From Bubalus kerabau (lineage: Eukaryota; Chordata; Mammalia; Artiodactyla; Bovidae), in the NCBI RefSeq assembly GCF_029407905.1, contig NC_073643.1, positions 30,098,001 through 30,162,000 of the forward strand: 64,000 nucleotides of DNA, read 5' to 3'. A model generated the notes under the pieces. The model saw only the letters and a list, made by a program, of their open reading frames with translations. It was not told where the DNA came from and did not search any database. Positions within the stretch are counted from its first letter, which is position 1. Each line of letters opens with the position of its first letter. A program made the position numbers and the translations under genes. This document shows positions 11,634 through 21,599 of this stretch, piece after piece.

Positions 11634-11647
11634 GCAAAGGCGATTTT

Positions 11648-11991
11648 TTTTGAATTTTATTTTATTTTTAAACTTTACAATATTGTATTAGTTTTGCCAA
11701 GTATCGAAATGAATCCACCACAGGTATACATGTGTTCCCCATCCTGAACCCTCCTCCCTCCTCCCTCCCCATACCCTCCCTCAGGGTCGTCCCAGTGCAC
11801 TAGCCCCAAGCATCCAGTATCATGCATCGAACCTGGACTGGAGACTCGTTTCATACATGATATTATACATGTTTCAATGTCATTCTCCCAAATCTTCCCA
11901 CACTCTCCCTCTCCCAGAGAGTCCATAAGACTGTTCTATACATCAGTGTCTCTTTTGCTGTCTCGTACACAGGGTTATTGTTACCATCTTT
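11648..11991 (-). other. L1 3'UTR with G-rich polypurine tract and poly(A) signal
   Basis: On the minus strand, about 340 nt from the ORF2 stop to the A-rich end. It contains a G-rich polypurine tract at 11749-11782 with several runs of three or more G, so a G-quadruplex is possible, as is known for other L1 3'UTRs. AATAAA-type signals lie in the A/T-rich end around 11655-11675. The tail is only about eight A long. Confidence 0.85.
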
Positions 11992-14900
11992 CTAAATTCC
12001 ATATATATGCGTTAGTATACTGTATTGGTGTTTTTCTTTCTGGCTTACTTCACTCTGTATAATAGGCTCCAGTTTCATCCACCTCATTAGAACTGATTCA
12101 AATGTATTCTTTTTAATGGCTGAGTAATACTCCATTGTGTATATGTACCACTGCTTTCTTATCCATTCATCTGATGATGGACATCTAGGTTGCTTCCATG
12201 TCCTGGCTATTATAAACAGTGCTGCGATGAACATTGGGGTACACGTGTCTCTTTCCCTTCTGGTTTCCTCAGTGTGTATGCCCAGCAGTGGGATTGCTGG
12301 ATCATAAGGCGGTTCTATTTCCAGTTTTTTAAGGAATCTCCACACTGTTCTCCATAGTGGCTGTACTAATTTGCATTCCCACCAACAGTGTAAGAGGGTT
12401 CCCTTTTCTCCACACCCTCTCCAGCATTTATTACTTGTAGACTTTTGGATCGCAGCCATTCTGACTGGTGTGAAATGGTACCTCATAGTGGGTTTGATTT
12501 GCATTTCTCTGATAATGAGTGATGTTGAGCATCTTTTCATGTGTTTGTTAGCCATCTGTATGTCTTCTTTGGAGAAATGTCTATTTAGTTCTTTGGCCCA
12601 TTTTTTGATTGGGTCATTTATTTTTCTGGAGTTGAGCTGTAGGAGTTGCTTGTATATTTTTGAGATTAGTTGTTTGTCAGTTGCTTCATTTGCTATTATT
12701 TTCTCCCATTCTGAAGGCTGCCTTTTCACCTTGCTAATAGTTTCCTTTGTTGTGCAGAAGCTTTTAAGTTTAATTAGGTCCCATTTGTTTATTTTTGCTT
12801 TTATTTCCAATATTCTGGGAGGTGGGTCATAGAGGATCCTGCTGTGATGTATGTCGGAGAGTGTTTTGCCTATGTTCTCCTCTAGGAGTTTTATAGTTTC
12901 TGGTCTTACATTGAGATCTTTAATCCATTTTGAGTTTATTTTTGTGTATGGTGTTAGAAAGTGTTCTAGTTTCATTCTTTTACAAGTGGTTGACCAGTTT
13001 TCCCAGCACCACTTGTTAAAGAGATTGTCTTTACTCCATTGTATATTCTTGCCTCCTTTGTCAAAGATAAGGTGTCCATATGTGCGTGGATTTATCTCTG
13101 GGCTTTCTATTTTGTTCTACTGATCTATATTTCTGTCTTTGTGCCAGTACCATACTGTCTTGATAACTGTAGCTTTGTAGTAGAGCCTGAAGTCAGGTAG
13201 GTTGATTCCTCCAGTTCCATTCTTCTTTCTCAAGATCTCTTTGGCTATTCGAGGTTTTTTGTATTTCCATACAAATTGTGAAATTATTTGTTCTAGCTCT
13301 GTGAAGAATACCGTTGATAGCTTGATAGGGATTGCATTGAATCTATAAATTGCTTTGGGTAGTATACTCATTTTCACTATATTGATTCTTCCAATCCATG
13401 AACATGGTATATTTCTCCATCTATTAGTGTCCTCTTTGATTTCTTTCACCAGTGTTTTATAGTTTTCTATATATAGGTCTTTAGTTTCTTTAGGTAGATA
13501 TATTCCTAAGTATTTTATTCTTTCCCTTGCAATGGTGAATGGAATTGTTTCCTTAATTTCTCTTTCTGTTTTCTCATTATTAGTGTATAGGAATGCAAGG
13601 GATTTCTGCGTGTTGATTTTATATCCTACAACTTTACTATAATCATTGATTAGTTCTAGTAATTTTCTGGTGGAGTCCTTAGGGTTTTCTATGTAGAGGA
13701 TCATGTCATCTGCAAACAGTGAGAGCTTTACTTCTTCTTTTCCAATTTGGATTCCTTTTATTTCTTTTTCTGCTCTGATTGCTGTGGCCAAAACTTCCAA
13801 AATGATGTAGAATAGTAATGGTGAAAGTGGGCACCCTTGTCTTGTTCCTGACTTTAGAGGAAATGTTTTCAATTTTTCACCATTGAGGATAATGTTTGCT
13901 GTGGGTTTGTCATATATAGCTTTTATTATGTTGAGGTATGTTCCTTCTATTCCTGCTTTCTGGAGAGTTTTTATCATAAATGGATGTTGAATTTTGTCAA
14001 AGGCTTTCTCTGCATCTATTGAGATAATCATATGGTTTTTATTTTTCAATTTGTTAATGTGGTGTATCACATTGATTGATTTGCAGGTATTGAAGAATCC
14101 TTGCATCCCTGGGATAAAGCCCACTTGGTCATGGTGTATGATCTTTTTAATGTGTTGTTGGATTCTCATTGCTAGAATTTTGTTAAGGATTTTTGCATCT
14201 ATGTTCATCAGTGATATTGGCCTGTAGTTTTCTTTTTTTGTGGCATCTTTGTCAGGTTTTGGTATTAGGGTGATGGTGGCCTCATAGAATGAGTTTGGAA
14301 GTTTACCACCCTCTGCAATTTTCTGGAAGAGTTTGAGCAGGATAGGTGTTAGCTCTTCTCTAAATTTTTGGTAGAATTCAGCTGTGAAGCCGTCTGGACC
14401 TGGGCTTTTGTTTGCTAGAAGATTTTTGATTACAGTTTCAATTTCCATGCTTGTGATGGTCTGTTAAGATTTTCTATTTCTTCCTGGTCCAGTTTTGGAA
14501 AGTTGTACTTTTCTAAGAATTTGTCCATTTCTTCCACGTTGTCCATTTTATTGGCATATACTTGTTGATAGTAGTCTCTTATGATCCTTTGTATTTCTGT
14601 GTTGTCTGTTGTGATCTCTCCATTTTCATTTCTAATTTTATTCATTTGATTTTTCTCCCTTTGTTTCTTGATGAGTCTGGCTAATGGTTTGTCAATTTTA
14701 TTTATCCTTTCAAAGAACCAGCTTTTGGCTTTGTTGAGTTTTGCTATGGTCTCTTTTGTTTCTTTTGCATTTATTTCTGCTCTAATTTTTAAGATTTCTT
14801 TCCTTCTACTAACCCTGGGGTTCTTCATTTCTTCCTTTTCTAGTTGCTTTAGGTGTAGGGTTAGGTTATTTATTTGACTCTTTTCTTGTTTCTTGAGGTA

Positions 14901-15788
14901 TGCCTGTATTGCTATGAACTTTCCCCTTAGGACTGCTTTTAAAGTGTCCCATAGGTTTTGGGTTGTTGTGTTTTCATTTTCATTCGTTTCTATGCAAATT
15001 TTGATTTCTTTTTTGATTTCTTCTGTGATTTGTTGGTTATTCAGCAGCGTGTTGTTCAGCCTCCATATGTTGGAATTTTTAATAGTTTTTCTCCTGTAAC
15101 TGAGATCTAATCTTACTGCATTGTGGTCAGAAAAGATGCTTGGAATGATTTCTATTTTTTTGAATTTACCAAGGCTAGATTTATGGCCCAGGATGTGATC
15201 TATCCTGGAGAAGGTTCCATGTGCGCTTGAGAAAAAGGTGAAATTCATTGTTTGGGGCTGAAATGTCCTATAGATATCAATTAGGTCTAACTGGTCTATT
15301 GCATCATTTAAAGTTTGTGTTTCCTTGTTAATTTTCTGTTTAGTTGATCTATCCATAGTTGTGAGTGGGGTATTAAAGTCTCCCACTATTATTGTGTTAT
15401 CGTTAATTTCTCCTTTCATACTTGTTAGCATTTGTCTTACATATTGCGGCGCTCCCGTGTTGGGTATATCTTCTTCTTGGATTGATCCTTTGATCATTAT
15501 GTAGTGACCATCTTTGTCTCTTTTCACAGCCTTTGTTTTAAAGTCTATTTTATCTAATATGAGTATTGCTACTCCTGCTTTCTTTTGGTCCCTATTTGCA
15601 TGGAAAATCTTTTTCCAGCCCTTCACTTTCAGTCTGTATGTGTCCCCTGCTTTGAGGTGGGTCTCTTGTAGACAACATATGTAGGGGTCTTGTTTTTGTA
15701 TCCATTCAGCCAGTCTTTGTCTTTTGGTTGGGGCATTCAACCCATTTACGTTTAAGGTAATTACTGATACGTATGATCCCGTTGCCAT
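11992..15788 (-). pseudogene. L1 ORF2: endonuclease-reverse transcriptase, disrupted
   Basis: ORF2p nicks target DNA with an APE-like endonuclease and primes reverse transcription there. Three parts are visible. (1) 15788-14430, 452 aa: endonuclease, with the LNVNGLN, QETHL, GDFNTPL and SDHNAV motifs. At 15464/15465 about seven codons present in related L1s are missing, including the tyrosine of the NIYAPN motif, a catalytic-site residue in human L1. (2) A single-base loss near 14456 shifts the frame. (3) 14448-13117: reverse transcriptase with intact F-A-D-D at 13705-13716, ended by a TAG at 13117-13119 where tryptophan is usual. The same frame then stays open to 11992 (track-visible part starts at 12975) and carries the cysteine-rich C-X3-C-X7-H-X4-C motif. 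Not able to make full-length protein. Confidence 0.95.
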
Positions 15789-15839
15789 TTACTTTATTGT
15801 TTTGGGTTCGATTTTATGCACTGTTTTTGTGTTTCCTGT

Positions 15840-16766
15840 CTAGAGAATATCCTTTAGTATTTGTTGGAGAGCTGGTTTGGTGGTGCAGAATTCTCTCAGC
15901 TTTTGCTTGTCTGAAAAGCTTTTGATTTCTCCTTCATACTTGAATGAGATCCTTGCTGGGTACAATAATCTGGGCTGTAGGTTATTTTCTTTCATCACTT
16001 TAAGTATGTCTTGCCATTCTCTCCTGGCTTGAAGAGTTTCTATTGAAAGATCAGCTGTTATCCTTATGGGAATTCCCTTGTGTGTTATTTGTTGTTTTTC
16101 CCTTGCTGCTTTTAATATTTGTTCTTTGTGTTTGATCTTTGTTAATTTGATTAATATGTGTCTTGGTGTGTTTTGCCTTGGGTTTATCCTGTTTGGGACT
16201 CTCTGGGTTTCTTGGACTTGGGTGATTATTTCCTTCCCCATTTTAGGGAAGTTTTCAACTATTATCTCTTCAAGTATTTTCTCATGGTCTTTCTTTTTGT
16301 CTTCTTCTTCTGGGACCCCTATGATTTGAATGTTGTAGTGTTTAATATTGTCCTGGAGGTCTCTGAGATTGTCCTCATTTCTTTTAATTCGTTTTTCTTT
16401 TATCCTCTCTGATTCATTTATTTCTACCATTCTATCTTCTAATTCACTAATCCTATCTTCTGCCTCTGTTATTCTACTATTTGTTGCCTCCAGAGTGTTT
16501 TTAATTTCATTTATTGCATTATTCATTATATATTGACTCTCTTTTATTTCTTCTAGGTCCTTGTTAAACCTTTCTTGCATCTTCTCAATCCTTGCCTCCA
16601 GGCTATTTATCTGTGATTCCATTTTAATTTCAAGATTTTGGATCAATTTCACTATCATTATTTGGAATTCTTTATCAGGTAGATTCCCTATCTCTCCCTC
16701 TTTTGTTTGGTTTGGTGGGCATTTATCCTGTTCCTTTATCTACTGGCTATTCCTCTGTCTCTTCAT
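15840..16766 (-). pseudogene. L1 ORF1: RNA-binding chaperone, stop at codon 9
   Basis: ORF1p forms coiled-coil trimers that coat L1 RNA. The expected start ATG is at 16766-16764 (MKRQRNSQ) and is followed by TAG at 16742-16740, codon 9, which looks like a single CAG-to-TAG change. After it the frame is open without interruption to the stop at 15840, giving 308 codons in all. The next in-frame Met (MIVKLIQN, 16658) could give a 272-aa protein. A long coiled coil lies at about codons 48-125 (heptads such as ITEAEDRISELEDRMVEI). The RRM-like region and basic C-terminal domain (ARREWQDILKVMKENN) follow. The only lesion I see is the early stop. Confidence 0.94.
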
Positions 16767-17760
16767 CTTGTTTAAATTGCTGAGTTTGGGGTGTCCTTTC
16801 TTTATTCTGGCAGTTTGTGGAGTTCTCTTTATTGTGGCATTTCCTCGCTCTGTGTGGGTTTGTACAGGTGGCTTGTCAAGGTTTCTTGGTTAGGGAAGCT
16901 TGTGTCGGTGTTCTGGTGGGTGGAGCTGTATTTCTTCTCTCTGGAGTGCAATGAAATGTCCAGTAATGAGTTATGGGATGTCTATGGTTTTGGGGTGACT
17001 TTGTGCTGCCTGTATCTTGGAGCTCAGGGCTGTGTTCCTTGTTGCTGGAGAATTTGCTTGGTATGTCTTGCCCTGAAACTTGTTGGCCCTTGTGTGGTGC
17101 TTGGTTTCGGTGCAGGTATGGAGGCATTTGATGAGCTCCTGTCAATTAATGTTCCTTGGAGGCAGGAGTTCCCTGGAGTCAGGGTTTGGACTTAAGCCTC
17201 CTGCTTCCAGTTATCGGTCTTATTTTTACAGTAGTTTTAAAGCTTCTCCTTCTATACAGCACCATTGATAAAACATCTACGTTAAAGATGAAAAGTTTCT
17301 CTACCATGAGGGTCACCCAGAGAGGTTCACAGCGTTACATGGAGAAGAGAAGAGAGAGGAGGGAGTTAGAGGTGACCCGAATGAGATGAGGTGGAATCAG
17401 TAGAGGAGAGAGTGGGCTAGCCAGTAATCTCTTCCTTATGTACACTCCACAACTGGACCACTCAGAGTTGTTCACAGAGTTATACAGAGAAGAAGGAGGA
17501 AGGTGAAAGAGGTGGCCAGGAGGATAAAAGGGGGGAATGAAAAGGAGGGAGACAGATCCAGCCAGTAATCAGTTCCCTAAGTGTTCTCCACCATCTGGAA
17601 CACACAGAAATTCACAGAGTTGGGTAGAGTAGAGAGGGGTTAGGGAGGAGACACAGGCGACCTGGTGGAGAAAAAGGAAAGTCCAAAGGGAGAGAGGGCA
17701 GTCAAGCCAGTAATCTCGCTCCCTAGTGAAAAATGGGTACTGAAGATTGAGTTCTTAAAG

Positions 17761-18205
17761 GTACAAAATTGGTAACAAATGCATAAAACAAAAATTAAAA
17801 ATCTAGAGTAGAGTTTGAAATTTCAAAAATACAATGTTAAAAAAAGAAGAAAAAGAAAGAGAAAAAAAGAAAAAAAAAGTCGCATAAAGAAAATACAGGT
17901 ACAAAATTGATAACAAATACCAAAAAGCATAAATTAAAAATCTAGAGTAGAGTTTGGCATTTCAGATATACAATGTTATTTAAAAGAAGAAGAGAAAGAA
18001 ACAGAGAGAAAGAACAAGAAAAAATAAAAAAGGGTCACAGAAATTATAAAAAAAAACTATAGGTACAAAATTGATAACAAATACCAAAAAGCTAAAATTA
18101 AAAATCTAGAGTAGAGCTTGGAATTTCAAAAATACAATGTTAAAGAAAAGAAGAAAAAAAAAAAAAACAAGGTCAAAAAAATTATAAAAAATATATTTAT
18201 GAAGT
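17761..18205 (-). repeat. Three-copy tandem repeat inside L1 5'UTR
   Basis: On the plus strand the block 'gtacaaaattg(g/a)taacaaa' starts at 17761, 17899 and 18063, each time followed by 'aaaaatctagagtagag' and then by a polypurine AG-rich run. Unit spacing is 138 and 164 bases. The units differ by small substitutions and by the length of the A/G run. They are part of the L1 and read on the minus strand in L1 sense. Confidence 0.9.
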
Positions 18206-19769
18206 TGCTTAAAAAAAATAGGGTCTTCTTTTTTTTTATTTGCAAAGTAATTGGTTATAAAAGTGAAAATTAAAGGAATAATAGAGGACTTAAAAAAAAT
18301 TTTTTTAATTAAAATAAAAAAAAAAGAACGATCGTAAAAATATATCTAGGATTTTCTCTGGTTTTGTTGTGAGTATTGTGGGTTCAGTTCATTTTTGGCT
18401 AGTTCCTTGGTCCGACTTATATTTCTCAAGATTTATAGGCCCCTTCCTATGTAGTTGGTACTAACCACAGGGTTTTAATCTATTGCCTGTAGCTTCCAAG
18501 GCGGTTCCCTCTGTTATAGCTTCTTCTGTTTGCTGGTCTCTTCAGTGTCTGGTTTCCGCCCTGACACAAAGGGGATGGTGGAGGACACTTTTTTTTTGTT
18601 TTTTTTTTTTTAGGCTCACTTGTTCAGTCGCGCTGTGGGGAGGTAGGGAGGGATGCTGCAAACAGATAACACTGGCGTGTGCTCACAATGCCTCAGCTAT
18701 AGTGGGTCTTCCCCCCCACCCACCCCTCCGTTCACGGCGCATGTATCCTCCCTGCCCATGCTGCTCAGGCTCTATGTTGCTCCGCCGGGAACCGTCCGTG
18801 GCCGGCCCTGGGCTGTCTGCACTTCCCAGGTCCAAGCTGCTCAGGTTCAGGCACTCGGGTAGTCCTCAGAGGCGGAGACTCTCCATTGGGCCTGCGTTTT
18901 GTGCCCTTCCCAGATCCGAGCAGCTCAGGTGATGATGTGTTTGGTGCGCGCGATTGCTGCGACTTATTGCCTCCCCGCCGTTCAGTTATCTAGGTGTGCA
19001 ACCGGCGCACCTTCTCAGGCAGATGTTGACCGTCCAGACCCCCAAGAAGTTTTAGTTAGCAAAGAAGCCTGCTTACAGTTTTATAGATAATGTCTCTCTG
19101 GGGCTGCGATTGTCCCCTTCCGGCTCTGGCTGCCTATCACCGGAGGGGGATGGTCTGCCGCCGGCTATCTCTGTTCAGTCCTTTGTTCCGTGCGCTGGCC
19201 TGGCGGTGTCTTAGGTTAGGGCTGGCTTTTTGCGTGGTAGATATCCCACAGTCTGGTGTGCTAGCCCAAATTATTTTGCTCAGATAGCGCTCAGGGTATT
19301 CAGGCCAGATCTTTACTCTAAGCAATGCAGCCCGTGCCGCGCCTCCCTGCCCAGCCCCCGCTTGCTAGTGGCGTGTGCGGCGTCTGCGCTGCTTCTCCGC
19401 TGGGGGAGTTACCGTGGGGCTTGCAATGTGCGGGTTTTAATTGTTTATTTATTTTTCCTCCCTGTTATGTTGCCCTCTGTGCTTCCAAGGCTCGGCACAG
19501 ATTCGGCAGTGAGAAGGTTTCCTGGTGTTTGGAAACGTCTCTCTTTTTAAGACTCCCTTCCCAGGACGGAACTCCGTCCCTCCCTCTTTTGTCTCTTTTT
19601 TTGTCTTTTATATTTTTTCCTACCTCCTTTTGAAGACTTGGGTTGATTTTCTGGGTGCCTGATATCCTCTGCCGGCATTCAGAAGTTGTTTTGTGGAATT
19701 TACTCAGCGTTTAAATGTTCTTTTGATGAATTTGTGGGGGAGAAAGTGTTCTCCCCGTCCTACTCCTCC

Positions 19770-19777
19770 GCCATCTT
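19770..19777 (-). promoter_or_regulatory. Putative YY1 site of L1
   Basis: Plus-strand gccatctt core, minus-strand AAGATGGC, about 12 nt inside the L1 5' end. Assigned by analogy with human L1, where the same motif and position bind YY1. Confidence 0.6.
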
Positions 19778-19804
19778 AGCTCCTCCTCTGGCAAAGGCTA
19801 TTTT

Positions 19805-20049
19805 AAAGGAAGAACTGAGATTACTAATCAGCTACTCTTAAAACAGGGAGATTTTCCCAGATTAGGGGACCCATTGATTTCAGACTTTTGGGTCCTAGAA
19901 CCAAGAAACCAGTCAAGTCCACAGGACCTCTGACCTATAGAGCTATGACATCATAACGAGTATAGCCTCAAGGCCCTAAATTTGTGGTAACTGTTAGGGT
20001 GGCAAGAGAAGAGGGGAAAAGGCTAAGAAGTTTCAAGTTCTTCCATTTA
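19805..20049. other. Non-coding flank of the L1
   Basis: Nothing recognised between the L1 TSD and the MIR-like pieces. Confidence 0.5.
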
Positions 20050-20340
20050 ATAACGAGTAGCCCGTGACCTTGGACAAGTTATCCAACATTTCCTCCTATG
20101 AGAAGCTGGGGTATAATAGAGTCAATCATTAGGGTTTGGAGGGACCAAAATTAATGGCAGTTTTGCACATTAAATGTTCAAAGTAATAATAACTGCCATT
20201 ATTACTGTGACCTTGACTTAGAAAAAAGCAAACTTTCTGAACTTCGGTTTCTTATCTGAAAAAAATGAAGATAATAGCACTTCCCTCATCTGGCTGGAAG
20301 AAAGAACTAATCAGGTATTGGAAAATAAGGTCCATAAAAC
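20050..20340 (+). mobile_element. Two MIR-like SINE pieces
   Basis: 'cgtgaccttggacaagttat' at 20066 and 'ctgtgaccttgacttag', 'tctgaacttcggtttcttat' near 20210-20260 carry the MIR core pattern. Both are diverged. Confidence 0.55.
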
Positions 20341-20823
20341 TCTCTTTTTAAGGATTATTAAATGAAGATAATAAGAAGAGACTACTGGTTCTTAGCCTCA
20401 ATAGCCTCTCTCTTCTTCTTCCTTATTAACAGAACCTGTACTTTTCAGCAGGGGCATGGCTGCTCAGAATCCAGGCAGTCTCTCCCAATCTCCCTGGCAG
20501 CTTGTTACAATCAAGTGAAGAAGTTCTACGTGTAAGCAGAAATGTTACGTGTAACTTCTAGAATACTCTCTTCAACGGCTATGGGCTGACCCTTCTTTGC
20601 CTCCTTTTCTGCTGACTGGCAGGTAGACATGGCAGCAGTAGTTCAAGCAGGATGAACCATGAGGTGGAGAATCCCAGAGCAGCAGGAAAAAAGGAATTTG
20701 GGAGGTCAGACTCTCAGCCCTGGATGGCTATCTCTAGTCTTTGTTTACAAAAGAGAGAAATGAACTCTAACCTTATTTAAATCTGCTATTTTGGATCCTT
20801 CTTGATTTGTAACCAAACCTAAA
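20341..20823. other. Non-coding sequence, nothing recognised
   Basis: No supportable gene or repeat. Confidence 0.5.
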
Positions 20824-20904
20824 TACTGGACTGGCCAAAAACTCTGTCTGGTAGTTCCATACCACCCTATGAAAATGCAAACAAACTTTTTGGTCAATCC
20901 AATA
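20824..20904. mobile_element. Mariner-type MITE
   Basis: About 80 bp with imperfect inverted ends, 'tactggactggccaaaaa' left and 'aactttttggtcaatccaat' right, bounded by TA. This is the pattern of short internally deleted mariner elements (related to BTMAR/MADE1). No transposase. Confidence 0.8.
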
Positions 20905-20934
20905 ATAAGTTGATTAAAGAGACTCAATTCAAAG

Positions 20935-21589
20935 AGACCCATCACTTCATGGCAAATAGATGGGGAAAGAGTGGAAACAGTGACAGATTCTATTTTCTTG
21001 GACTCCAAAATCACTGCAGATGGTGACTGAAACCATGAAATTAAAAGACGCTTGCTCCTTGAAAGAAAAGCTATGATCAACCTAGACAGCATATTAAAAA
21101 GCAGAGATATTACTTGACCAACAAAGGTCTGTCTAGTCAAGGCTATGGTTTTTCCAGTAGTCATGTATGGATGTGAGAGCTGGACTATAAAGAAAGCTGA
21201 GCACTGAAGAACTGATGCTTTTGAACTGTGGTGTTGGAGAAGACTCTTGAGAGTCCCTTGAACTGCAAGGAGATCAAACAAGTCAATCCTAAAGGAAATC
21301 AGTCCTGAATATTCATTGGAAGGACTGATGCTGAAGCTGAAATGCCAATACTTTGGCCACCTGATGTGAAGAACTGACTTATTTGAAAAGACCCTGATGC
21401 TGGGAAAGATTGAAGGCAGGAGGAGAAAGGGACGACAGAGGATGAGATGGTTGGATGGCATCACCAACTCGATGGATATGAGTTTGAGTAAACTCTGGGA
21501 GTTGGTGATGCACAGGGAAGCCTGGTGTGCTGCAGTCCATGGGGTCGCAGAGTTGGACATAACTGAGCAACTGAACAGACTGAACTGAA
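20935..21589 (+). mobile_element. BovB LINE, 3' fragment
   Basis: The last 0.65 kb of BovB in sense orientation, from 'cccatcacttcatggc' to the 'gaacagactgaactgaa' tail. Only the C-terminal part of the ORF is present, broken by several stops including TGA at 21205-21207. The antisense strand keeps a long open frame (20745-21629, 294 codons), which is not a gene. A short AAAGAGAC(TCA) direct repeat flanks it and may be the TSD. Confidence 0.9.
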
Positions 21590-21599
21590 AGAGACTCAG

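Larger units (their letters stand above)
16767..19788 (-). promoter_or_regulatory. L1 5'UTR with internal promoter
   Basis: About 3.0 kb upstream of ORF1 in L1 sense. The outer part (about 18690-19550) is GC- and CpG-rich, as expected of an internal Pol II promoter. AAGATGGCGG lies at 19777-19768, about 12-21 nt from the element's first base, the same place and orientation as the YY1 site that positions transcription start in human L1. The middle part (17700-18340) is A-rich with an internal tandem repeat. The inner part contains purine-rich imperfect repeats (17300-17700). Short ORFs exist on both strands, none recognisable. Confidence 0.85.
11632..19804 (-). mobile_element. Full-length bovine L1 (L1-BT type)
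   Basis: A complete non-LTR retrotransposon of about 8.1 kb (11648-19788), reading on the minus strand: 5'UTR 19788-16767, ORF1 16766-15840, 51-nt spacer, ORF2 15788-11992, 3'UTR and A-rich tail 11991-11648. It is flanked by a 16-bp TSD, tggcaaaggcgatttt (11632-11647) and tggcaaaggctatttt (19789-19804), with one mismatch. A complete 5' end, few coding lesions and a near-perfect TSD suggest a fairly young insertion. It is no longer autonomous: ORF1 has a stop at codon 9, and ORF2 has a 21-nt in-frame deletion, a frameshift and a stop. Confidence 0.97.

Noticed and set aside
12371..12832. 153-codon plus-strand ORF with hydrophobic segments, like a membrane protein
   Set aside because: It is antisense to L1 ORF2. 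Hydrophobic antisense frames are expected from A-rich coding strands.
14668..16893. Series of hydrophobic plus-strand ORFs
   Set aside because: All are antisense to L1 ORF2 and ORF1, and the A-rich sense strand gives Phe/Leu/Ile-rich peptides.
17761..18205. CRISPR-like repeat array
   Set aside because: Units are about 140-160 bp, in tandem without unique spacers, and belong to a L1 5'UTR in a mammalian genome.
18483..19633. GC-rich region with several ORFs as a CpG-island gene promoter and exon
   Set aside because: It is the 5'UTR of the L1, in the correct order relative to ORF1 and the 5' TSD.
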